DNA of 64,000 nt. Source: Zingiber officinale. Taxonomy: Eukaryota > Streptophyta > Magnoliopsida > Zingiberales > Zingiberaceae. Below are positions 24,590 through 34,927 of the stretch, piece by piece; within the stretch, counting starts at the first letter, position 1; every line of letters begins with the position of its first letter. The notes beneath the pieces are model-generated. The model saw only the letters and a list, made by a program, of their open reading frames with translations, did no database searches and was not told where the DNA came from. A program made the translations under genes and the position numbers. Where the stretch lies: contig NC_055987.1 of the NCBI RefSeq assembly GCF_018446385.1, forward strand, positions 11,121,705-11,185,704. Reading direction: 5' to 3'.

Positions 24590-25660
24590 CTATCAGTCGA
24601 CTGAACCCTATAAGTCAACTGAACAACTATCAGGTGACTAATCCTACTTCTTTCGTTGCTTGCTTGAATATGATTTTATTGGGACCGAAGGATATTCACA
24701 TATCTCCAAAATGACATGATAGTATCCACTTTGGGCCTAAGCTCTCATGACTTTATTTTTGGACTCTACCTAAAAGATTTTATGTCAATTGAGATATCTT
24801 ACATTCTTTTAAAACCGATGGTATTTTTCATATCTTTTCAATGTGGGATTGTATTCCCAACATATTTGGTCGATCCTGCGAAATCTGAGTTTTTTTGTTG
24901 ATTGAACCTCATTCAGACAACTGGCCTAGAGGTTTCCTTTTAGTGACGATCCAATCATCTCCGTATCATCTTTCCAAATGGAGTTCGGTCGACTGATCCT
25001 CCTGATCAGTCCACTAAACCAAGTTTTCCGTCTTTATAGTGATTCAAGTCTCTCTGTGCTTAGCCACTTAGATTGGTCTACTGAACCTCCCTCTTCAGTC
25101 GATTGAATCTTTTAGTTGATGAAAATTGTACTTTTTTACAAAACAAAGTTAGCAGAGTAATACAAGTAATGATCCTGTAAAATAGAGTAAAAAATATATA
25201 ATAATACATGAATAAGATAGATAGATAGATAGGATTGTTTTGATCTTGACTTTGAAACATCTATTGGTTTCTTCAATAGGATCAATGTCTAAAGTTTATC
25301 TCAATTGGGATACGATCTTATCCACCAAATATCTAGTTATCCGGACATGTTTGGACTTTAACTGTTCATCATTTGATCGGTTTACCAAAGCTTTCTCCTG
25401 ATTCAATATTTGGTCCTCTTTAAGTTATCAAATTCATCTTGCCAGATGTCTGGTCCACTGACTCATTTGGACTTCCTATCTAATACCCACGATCTGCTGA
25501 GACTTTCATTGTCTAGTTTTTGGTCCAACTAATATATTAGGACTTTCCAAGTTTGAGTAACCTGTACACTTATAAATCTATTAGATCACAATAAAATTTA
25601 ATTTTAAATTTTTAATAATATTAAAATATATGTTTGATTATGATGTATCTTGCACCAACA
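24590..25660 (-). repeat. Copia LTR relic, minus orientation
   Basis: Ends CTTGCACCAACA on the plus strand, so it starts TGTTGGTGCAAG in its own direction, like the two solo LTRs in this window. It holds the same kind of short repeated words (GGACTT, CAGTCGACTGAA, TCTGGTC). The left boundary is not clear and no target duplication was found, so it is called a truncated relic. Confidence 0.5.
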
Positions 25661-27399
25661 ATTATATCCTCCCATCTTGATTCCATTTCATATTTAACTT
25701 GCTGTGAGATTTTAAAAAAATTTTATTTGAATATTTAGAAAAGATACATTTGGTTTGATAAATAGGAAAATGTGATACTTGATTTGAATATTAATAAAAA
25801 AATAGAAAAAAAATGTCCTTTTATCAAACGTCCACAGCATAGTTAGAGCTGTGCATACCTTTTCTATGAAAAATCATGATGGTCTATAAAAGTTTAAAAT
25901 TAGTGAATGTGTGATATATATATAAACTAATAATAAATAAATAAATTATTCTATATGCATCATAGAGATCGTTAGTAAATTCCAAAGTAGAGCACGCGAT
26001 CTTTAAACATTGTATAAGTTTTGAATGAACGTAAACTCCTAAGACTATTTTTCGAACAACTATATATGATTCATATTTGGTTAGTTTGAGGGAGCATTAT
26101 CGAGCTAAGCAAAATGTTTATTATTGATTAGATTTTGTTTGTGCAAATCAGTACATAACAAATAGAAAAATATTTTCTAAATGTCGATTATAATTAGATT
26201 GGGTCCAATTAGCATTGTGGGTCTAAATTGCAAGTGTCTAAATTAACTTGATTCTAATCTCCATCTCTCGCTCTCCTCTCCCTGTAGTTAAACTTAAATC
26301 TGTTAGTTAATTTGGATTGTGATAATATGACATAATTTACAACCGACACACAACATCACTATTAAACAAAATGATTGAGCCAGCTTTTACGGGTACAGTT
26401 CAAAACTACAATCCAAATAAAATGAATATCTTAAAGATTAACTTTTGAATCGGTAAAAGATGATTTGCTCACCTTAGTATCTTTATTAATTTATTTTTAG
26501 GTTAATATAGAGGAGGTGTATTATATGTAACTACTAATCATAGTATAATTATTAAGATATGAGAAAAGACATACTCAGATAATGTAATATTATTTCATAT
26601 TTTAACTATCATACCATCCGAGAGGACTATACCTAAATTATAAAAGAAATAATAAAATAAGAGAATAGAAGGAGAATAAAAAACCTCTCATATATGGATA
26701 TGCATAATCACTATATTCAAATACACCATGTGGTGAGCACATTAACCCAAGTAATTCATTGAGTAAATTTTATCTGTGAAAAGTCTGACTGTAGGAGATA
26801 ATTTTAATTTGATCTAGATGGATAATTGATTAGTTCATGATAGTATTATCACTATAAAGTTTGAGAGTTAAATCCTGATTAGTTAGTAGTCGGGTGTTTA
26901 TAATCCCCTATGTACTATTCAACTGTCTAAATCTAATAGTCATCTATCCGTATTAACCTAGATAGGAGCGAATGAATATCACTTTGCCACAACATGTGAG
27001 AGACAACTTTCTCCATACACATTCACAATTTCAATAATTATAATTCAATATAAACTAATATTCAAGTCACTTATTTCTCAACCAAGACTAAATTCTTATA
27101 CAAGGAGATTATTTCCATCCACCTTTTTTTTCATTTGTTTCTATTTGAGATCGTTATTGGATGAGTCAACAAAGAGGAACTGTCATGGAGAAAGTTACAG
27201 ACGACACGATGATAAAGGAGAATCACAAAATTCCTACTAACACTCAGTAAGAAATTAGAATGAGAGCTGAGATTAGACTTAACATTACTACTCTGATACT
27301 CAAGTTAGCACAAGAGCTAGAAAAATGTGAAAAATAGTGGAGCAGTAGAAGAGTTTGAATATCTATGTGCACATACCTTCGGCTGTGAAAGCAAATGAC
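25661..27399. other. AT-rich intergenic stretch, no gene seen
   Basis: About 1.7 kb of low-complexity AT-rich sequence. It contains no long frame, no protein motif, and no terminal inverted repeat that I could pair. The last 200 bp (from 27.15 kb) is less AT-rich and may be an old repeat. Confidence 0.5.
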
Positions 27400-27404
27400 C
27401 CTTT

Positions 27405-29200
27405 TGTTAGAACACTCCGGGAGTTAGAGGGGAGGGGTGTGATTAACTTCGTTCGCTTTATTGATGATAACTTGCAGCGAAAAATACAAAGCAAATGCTA
27501 AAACAAGGATTTATTTAGTATCCACCTCAAGAAGAGGTGACTAATCCAAGAATCCACACACGAGCACTCACTCCACTAAGAAAACACTCATTGGAACAAT
27601 CCGAAGGTGGAGAAATCTCATACAACTCATACATAAGATATAACTCAAAGCAAGAAGTAAATACATAAATATAAAATGAAAAACCTTCTTGATTGATCTC
27701 TTATTGCTTGTGAACACCTCTTGTAACCTTGAAAGTGCAGAAACACCTTAGCCCTAAACTTTCAAGAACTAACGGAGAAGTTGGAGTAAAGAGTTCTACG
27801 TTTTGAACTCGTCGTTGCCTTTATATTTATGCTTTTAGGGCTCTCAATCAATTGAGTCTGCTCCCAATCGATTATCACGTCAAATCTAGTTGTTCCCAAC
27901 CATCCAAACCTCGCTACCTATGCAACGATCATATCCCAAATGATTAACCAATCGATCGGAGAGGCTTCAATTGATCAACTAATCAATTCAGAGTGCCTCT
28001 GTACTTTGTAGAAGACCTTGGAATCAATTGACTAATCAATTCCGGTTATCTTGTGTCATCACGAGAGAAACCTCCCCAATCGATTAACTGATTGATTGGG
28101 AATGTCTGAATCAATTGACCAATTGATTCATGGCCTTTCTGTTTCGCTATAAACGACTATAAATCGATCATCTGATCGATTAGGGCAGACTCAATCGATC
28201 GGTTGATCGATTAGCACAGCCTCAATCAATCAACTGATTGATTGAGTTGTCTTTGCTCGTAGCACTCTCCCAATTGATCAACTGATCGATTGAGATCTAG
28301 TTTAATCGATCAGCCGATCGATTGATCAACCCTAACTTGTTAAACTCAAGTCTAGGGTTCCCTTGCCTAACATCCGGTCAACCATGACTTGTTGGGACTT
28401 CCTTATGTCTAGTATCCAGTCAACCTTAACCTGCTTAGACTTTGTCACCGAGTGTTTGGTCAAACCTTTGACCCATTTGGACTTTTCTCCTTGTGCCAAG
28501 TGTCGCCAACCTTTGACCCACTTGGACTTTTCTTCCTGTGCTAAGTGTCCGATCAACTTTGACCCACTTGGACTTACTGTCTTGTGCCAAGTGTCCGGTC
28601 TTCCATAACCCACTTGGACTTCCAAACACCAAGTGCCTGTCAGCCTTAACCCACCTGGATTTCCACTTACATGGCTTCACTCACCAAGGCTTTCCTTCTG
28701 CCTAGTTGCACTCACTAGGACTTTTCACCTAGCTTCACTTCACCAGAATTTTCTCACTATCTGGCTTCACTCACTAGGGCTTTTCCAACTGTCTGGCTTC
28801 ACTCACCAGGATTTTCATCTGCTTAGCTTCATTTAATAGAACTTTCACACTGTCCCGCTTCACTCACCAGGATTTCTAGACTGTCTGACTTCACTCACCA
28901 GGATTTTCACACCAAGTATCTGGTCAAAACTGACCCACTTATATTTTCATCTTTTGTCAATTTTTTCGTTGGACTTGCCCTTTTCTAACCTCCAGTTAGG
29001 ACTTCCTAGTTAAGTATTCGGTCAACCTTGACCTACTTGACTTTTGATCGTACTTTGACCATCAATCTCCATATAGATAATTGTACCAGCAATTTCCATA
29101 TATTATTAGACATCAAAATTCAAAAATCAAGACTCAAGCTCGAGTCAACTCAAGCTTAGTCAAATTGGTCAACCTTGACCTAGGAGATATTGCACTAATA
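27405..29200 (-). mobile_element. Solo copia LTR, 1.8 kb, with perfect 5-bp target duplication
   Basis: On the plus strand it starts TGTTAGAACACTCCGGGAG and ends GATATTGCACTAATA. It is flanked on both sides by CCTTT (27400-27404 and 29201-29205). Its reverse strand matches the overall text of the solo LTR at 46735-48389: a start TGTTGGTGCAATAT-like, arrays of 'ggtgagtgaag'-type repeats, an ATCGAT-rich block, and a pyrimidine-rich end (CCCCTCTA...AACA). No internal region is present, so it is a solo LTR left by recombination between two LTRs. The plant copia SIRE/Angela style is inferred from the end. Confidence 0.85.
27840..28330. repeat. ATCGAT-word cluster inside the solo LTR
   Basis: Dozens of near-palindromic words such as CAATCGATCGGTTGATCGATT and CAATTGATCAACTGATCGATTG follow each other, spaced about 40-60 bp. 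The same cluster, in the other orientation, sits at 47.59-47.88 kb in the sister LTR, so it belongs to the LTR family and not to the insertion site. Confidence 0.8.
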
Positions 29201-29339
29201 CCTTTAAAGGTTTGTAGCTGTGTCATTACGTTAGCCATGCGCTTGTCCACATTTTCCAGGAGAACAACTATGTTGCCCATGTCTTCCAGGAGAAACGACT
29301 ACATTATTGGGAAAAAACTATATGGTAAACTACTTAGAA

Positions 29340-29580
29340 TATAGGTCTCAACCGAGAGTGACCGAATTGAAGGAGTATGATGAACAGAGTCGAAGAGGTC
29401 GGATGACTGGGCCGAAGGAATTGGTTGACCGAGCTGAAGGAATCTAGTGAACCGAATCGAAGAGATCTAGTGAACCGAGTCGGAGAGGTTTAGTGACCTA
29501 GTAGAAGTTGGGTGAACCGAGTCGGAGAAGTCTAGTGATTGTATAGAAGGAGTCGGATGACCACTTTGACCTTAACTCTT
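29340..29580. repeat. Short minisatellite, GAACCGAGTCGGAGAGGT-like units
   Basis: About eight imperfect units of roughly 25-30 bp run from 29.35 to 29.57 kb, each with a version of GAACCGAGTCGGAGAGGTCTAG. The array lies between the solo LTR and the hAT element and has no coding sense. It may be part of an older LTR. Confidence 0.6.
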
Positions 29581-30087
29581 GACCCGTTGACTTACCTTCT
29601 GATTTGGCCCTACCGCGTGTAGGTTTCGCTCTCCACACATCACCATTCATTTCCCAACAGATTCAACTCGGCAGGTGAATCAAGAGAAAGTTAATCAAGC
29701 AAAGACTCATGCTTATCTCCATCACAAATAAACCTGACCACAGTTCAGAACTGACGGTTCGACGGTTTGGAACCGACGGTTCGATGGTTTAGAACCGCCG
29801 GTTCGACGATTGCAGATAGGTCGACCCTTAACCTTAACCACTCAAGACAGTTACGGTTCACGGTTCGGAACCGCTGGTTCACGATTCGGAACCGCTGGTT
29901 CACGGTTCACCACGGTTCAAGATTATTATGTTAAAAAATTAAAAATTAAAAATTAAACATTACAAATTAGAAATTAGAAATTAAAATTTATTGGAAAAAG
30001 GACTTGCACTTATTTAAGTTGCCTATGTATCCCTTTAAGGGAATCAAAGCCCACGTAGTTCTTTTACATTTTTATCCTTTTACATTT

Positions 30088-32540
30088 TCACTTACCTCCA
30101 TTTCCTGTTCCTGTTGTATTTGTTCCTTCAGTATCAAAATTTTTAAGTTCGTCATCTGAAAGTTGCATTCCTTGGATTCTTTTCTCCGCTCTGGTCCAAT
30201 CGTCCAGTAATGCTTGAGCTTCCAATGAGTCGGGAGATAAAGTTAATCGTCGTTCATTTAATATGTTGCCACCGACACTGAACATCTGCTCCACAGCAAC
30301 AGTTGACACTGGACAAACTAATATTTCTTTGGCGATCATAGAGAGAACGGGAAAGCTTTGAGCCTTCTGTGACCACCACTTTAAGATATCGAAATTTTCG
30401 CTAGTTGCTTCATTAAAATCAAAAAAAGTCGTAAAATAATTCTCAAGTTCTTATGGGGAACTTGAGGATCCTCGTGAACGTTTTGTCCGTTCTTTTAATA
30501 AGAGTTGTGATTTTGTAAGTTTTAAATTACTACTAGTAGTTTGTTGTATTTTAGAAATATTAATTTGTGTTCCATATTTTGCATAATATTGATTATAAAT
30601 ATCATATAAATAAATTTTAACATTATATATAATATTAACTGGATCAGGGAAGAAGAATATTTAATTAGAATTAAAGCGTCATAATATAAAGTTAACATTT
30701 CTTGTAAAATTTCTAATTTAAATATAGGATCTAAAACGAATGCAATTAAATAAATTTCAAGAATTAAATAAAAATATTTTTCCCATTTAGTTTTCATAGC
30801 TAAGATGCAAGAAGATAAAGATTTATTATTAATATGTTCATTTAAAATTAATACTATATTAGAAAAGTTTTCTAAAACTAATTGAGGAGTAGGGTAATAA
30901 ACACCGAAAAGTTGTTCGGTTGCATCATTAAATACTTTTAAAATTTCACAAATTCTATTACAAATATTCCATTATTGTGAAAATAAATATATATTAGTAT
31001 TAGTATTTTGTGCAAAAAATGAACATAATAATTTTTTATATTGAAATGAATCTTGTAATAATTGGTATGTTGAATTCCAACCTGTTGGTACATCACGTGA
31101 AAATTTTTTAGGTCTCATTCCATTAATTTTACAAAACCTACCCCATTATTTCATTATAGATGGATGAGATCATAAATAAGAAATTGCAATTAATTGGTTT
31201 AATATAACTTTCTAAAAATATTAAACCATCTTGAACACATAAATTTAAAACATGACATACACAACGAATATGAAAAAATAAACCGCCAATAATAGGTTGA
31301 CAAACAAATTTTAGATCTTTTATACAAGTGATATTAGAACTAGTATAAGTTATGAGCAGTATGTGATTCATCAAAAATTCGATAAGCTAACAGTCCTTTT
31401 TAGAGATTCTAAGAGTTATCGATCCAATGACAAGTCACACTCATATAGAATGTGTTTGTCAATAATCACTCCAAATATTGAAACATAAATAAACTTTATT
31501 ATTTAATTTACTAAATCTATCAGTTAAATTCTTTTTTTCTTACTTTACTAATTTTTTAATTATATGAGTAAGTGCAGTCCTAGGAACACATTTAGCATAT
31601 GAATTACGAAATTCTTTACAAAAATATTTAAATGTGCATTTAGATCCAAAACTAAAAGAAAGATGTTGTACGAAAATAAATTTAGCTAATGATTTTCTTA
31701 ATTTATTATCAGAACATAAAAATAAGCTTGAATCAGTACTTCCGCTAGTTGAAGAGAAACGAGATAATTGTGTTTGAGAATGGTCGAGTCCATATTCCAT
31801 TAGGTGTTCCGTTTCTATATGTCGTCAACGACCAATAGCTACCACTGGCTTGAAATTAGCTATCACTCCAAATATCGGAACATAAAGAAACTTTATTATC
31901 TAATTTACTAAATTCATCAATTAAATTCTTTTTTCTTTGTTTCACTAATTTTTTTAATTGTACGAGTAAGTGTAGTCCTAGGAGCACGTTTAGCACATGG
32001 ATTAAGAAATTCTTTAAAAAATCTTCAAATGTACATTTAGATCCAAAACTAAAAGAAAGATGTTATACGGAAACAAATTTAGCTAATGATTTTTTTAATT
32101 TATTATCCGAATATAAAAAAACTGGAATCGGTACTACCGCTAGTTGAAGAAAATCTTGATAAATGTGTTTGAGAACGGTCGAGTCCATATTCCGTCGAGT
32201 GCTTCGTTTCTACATGTCGTTTCAACGACTCATAGCCACTGTCGGCTTGGAATTTGTAGAAAGGATTGCAGTGCTTACATTTTGCACGCATTTCGCCCGA
32301 CGGAAGAGTGACATTCTCAAAATGTTTAGTGAAAATAGAAGACTTTAGAGGAGGAAGTTCCTGAACCTTAGAAGTAATTGTATCGATACTTCATTGTGTT
32401 TCAGGTGTCGGATTCGGAAGATGCTCGATCTCATCATCGGTGGATTGAATATTGGGGTCCTCCTCCCGCGGATTCATTATTTGCTTTCCCTTCCGAGCTT
32501 GAGATGATGCGCCTCCGCAGTCTCCTTCCATTGTAATTGA
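30088..32540 (-). pseudogene. hAT transposase, broken
   Basis: Order of parts on the minus strand: a start MEGDCGGASSQARKGKQ near 32.53 kb; a BED zinc finger (CKHC ... HVETKH) near 32.2-32.3 kb; an IRCVCHVLNLCVQDGL stretch typical of the hAT RNase H-like core near 31.25 kb; a VLDPIFKLEILQEM segment near 30.7 kb; and the C-terminal hATC dimerisation domain (CPVSTVAVEQMFSVGGNIL ... LSPDSLEAQALL) at 30.09-30.34 kb. An in-frame TGA follows the first 46 or so codons, a 397-bp segment is tandemly duplicated, and several frameshifts occur in the AT-rich middle. It cannot make a working transposase. Confidence 0.8.
31464..32253. repeat. 397-bp tandem duplication inside the hAT transposase
   Basis: The block from TCACTCCAAATATTG at 31466 to the ACATGTCGTTTCAACGAC-like end recurs starting at 31863. 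The copies share the coding text YGLD-SQT-LSRFSSTSGSTDSS but have drifted by roughly 10-15%, so the duplication is much older than the one at 23.7 kb. Confidence 0.75.
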
Positions 32541-32902
32541 AAATTGGAAACGAAAGCATGTAGAGAATACGAAATTGAGATTAAGAGTAAGAGTAGAGAA
32601 GATGTATGTGAAAATGATGAAATGAGCTATCTATTTATAGAGCTTTGATAGTAACGGACACTAAATCATAGTCATTGATCAAAAAACGGTCAAATGATCC
32701 TGACCGTTGAAAAAAATATCCCAAAAATCCCTCCAACGACTATGAACCGCCGGTTAACCGGTGGTTCCAACAGCTATGAACCGCTGTTTAACCAACGGTT
32801 CAAACCATTACACAAAAAAAAAAAAAATTACGACTGAACCAACCGGCTGAACCGTCGATTAACCGACGGTTCGCCGGTTTTACAGCAACTGAACCGGAAC
32901 TG

Positions 32903-33570
32903 GCTCGACAATTTACTAGGCTGGTTTCGGTTTGACCCAGCAAATCGGGTCAACGGACAACCGGCCTGCTGACCCGGTTACAGACCCAGGCCAGGTCCGG
33001 ACCAGACCGACCGACCTGGGGTCGGGTCTAATCAGAGACAGACTTCAATGAATACAACACACAGCAGCTACAGAAGTTATCAGTCACGAAGCAGTGCCCA
33101 CGCCAGACCACAAGTACAGCCCACATTACTTACAAATTAAAGCAGTGCAAGACAAAGACAAGAGATGAATGATAACATTCGCCGAACCAAAATGGAAAGC
33201 AGAGAAACGAGAATTTCAAGATGATGTCAACACCTAGCTAGTTGCTCTTTAAAATCATATCAAGATTTTAAATTCAGAATTTGTCATCATCCAAACGTGA
33301 TGTGTTGTACGTTCACAATTGAAGACCACATTAATTATGTGGCATTATTATGACATTGAAAGCTCAGGACCATACGATGGTTGGTTTCATAATGCTAAAT
33401 CAATAATTCAATTGCACATGGTTGAATAGTATTTGTATACCATAGCATTATTGAATAATATTTAATAGTATTTGGTGCAGTGATGATAAAAAACTTCATT
33501 CCGTTGTTACGATGGAAGTTAAAGTCAAGACGATCAATATATAGATGGTATCGATCGATCGAATGAAGTA
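32903..33570. other. Intergenic stretch, no gene seen
   Basis: Mixed-composition DNA without long frames. A GACCCGG/CCGGGTC-rich patch at 32.93-33.02 kb looks like the edge of an old repeat. Nothing else was recognised. Confidence 0.4.
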
Positions 33571-34383
33571 TGTCCCGACCACGGAGAAGGCTCCGATCTG
33601 TCGTCGCCTTCGACACGGGGAACAATCAAACAACTGATGCTCAGAGACAATGTGCAGAAGCCGAGCTGAGCGAAGTATGCCCGACCAGACAACAGAGATT
33701 AATGCGGGCAAAGTTCAACTTCGATCGAATGGCTATCCCGCTCGATCCGGAAATAGGCTTCGGCTAAGTGACTTCCCTGCTTGGCCTGGCAGTAGGTTTC
33801 GACCGAGCGGCTTCCCCCGCTCGGTCTCGCTGCAGGCTTCGACCAAGCGACTTTCTTGCTCGGCCTGGCAGCAGGCTTCAGCAATGACAAAATGGACCTT
33901 CGATCGAACAAACCCACACTGTGGAACAACGAGGATCTTGTCGGCCAGACGAGGCACCAAGGCGGCGGAATTTCGGCCGAGCGGCCAACTCACTCAATCT
34001 AGCAATACGCTTCTGATGGTATCCAGTGATATCCTTTTGAGAGTTAGTGCCACCGACACCAGACATGGACAATCAGAAAATCGTACTACGGAAGTTTTCA
34101 CTGTCACTTCAGAGATATGCTTGGTCTGTTAAGGTACTATGTCAGAGACATTTTTCTGACAAGTCTTTTCAGGGAAAGATTTGAGAAGCGTGCTCAACTT
34201 GGTAAGCATGCACGTACGCTACCAGAGCTTTATATAAAGAAGAGTCAAAGTATCAACGGAGGTATGCGATATTCACTGTTTGTGCTAGTCTTCTTGTCTC
34301 TCCGCTTGTCACTTCATCGTCGGTGACTGATTTAAGCGTCGGAGGGCCAACGCTGGAACCCCTTCCCTGACTCAATACTGACA
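33571..34383 (+). repeat. LTR-like relic, Ty3/gypsy style, plus orientation
   Basis: The segment can be bounded by TGTC ... GACA. It carries a promoter-like GCTTTATATAAAGAAG near 34.23 kb and, toward its end, TTAAGCGTCGGAGGGCCAACG followed by CCCCTTCCCTGACTC, wording common at the ends of plant gypsy LTRs. Three imperfect units of about 45 bp (GCAGGCTTCGACCAAGCGAC-like) lie at 33.76-33.89 kb. No target duplication and no internal region were found, so solo LTR or fragment is undecided. Confidence 0.5.
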
Positions 34384-34927
34384 TAATTTGTATTACAAAT
34401 TCGAATGGAATCCATAAAAGATCAGCACGAACATCACATCTTCAGTTTTCCAACTTCCGGACAGTAACAGTATTTTTATTAAAGTTTTTTTTAATTTATA
34501 TTTCAAATTAGGTGGAGTCGAATATATAATTGAGAGACGGAGTTAGATTGGGTTGCAAAGAAATAATCGTATGAATTATTATAAATATTTTAGGCAGACA
34601 AAAACAAATTTGAGGGTGATTTTAAAAATAAGTTAGCTACATCGAATTGGGTAACACGTTGAGCGCCGCGGAGTCACCGTATCGACTGCTTGCACCGACA
34701 CGTGTCAGTTCGGACGGCGACGGTTCGCGCGCAAGCTGCTGCGGTTCGAGGCGTCCCTGTAGGGTTGTACTCCGTTAGGGCGGAGACCGCCAATAAATAG
34801 CGGAGTCCTCGCGACCATTTTGGGCAGCGAGCGAAACACGTGTCCGTCGTTCCTCATTCGGAGCTTCACCATATCATCTCGACGCTTGACCTGCCATTGC
34901 TCTCTCTCTCCCTCTCTCGTATCGAGA
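34384..34927 (+). promoter_or_regulatory. Promoter and 5' UTR of asparagine synthetase
   Basis: A TATA-like CCAATAAATAGCGG lies near 34.79 kb, about 135 bp before the start codon. The leader is pyrimidine-rich (CTCTCTCTCTCCCTCTCTCG near 34.90 kb). The LTR-like relic ends about 540 bp upstream of the ATG, so it borders the promoter. The transcription start is not determined. Confidence 0.5.

Larger units (their letters stand above)
29741..32902 (-). mobile_element. hAT DNA transposon, degraded
   Basis: A class II element with a minus-strand transposase gene. Candidate ends are CAGTTCAGAACTGACGG on the left and its inverted partner ending CTGAACCGGAACTG on the right; no 8-bp target duplication was found, so the ends are tentative. 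Both ends carry many subterminal copies of CGGTTC/GAACCG words (about 29.75-29.92 kb and 32.74-32.90 kb), a typical arrangement for hAT transposase binding. The central part is very AT-rich. Confidence 0.7.

Noticed and set aside
27840-28330. CRISPR-like or integron-like spaced repeats
   Set aside because: Repeat words vary, spacing is irregular, and the host is a plant; this is an LTR repeat zone.
28332-28680. Repetitive HLAQ/KSKWVK frames as a protein with tandem repeats
   Set aside because: They fall inside the solo LTR arrays and change frame between units.
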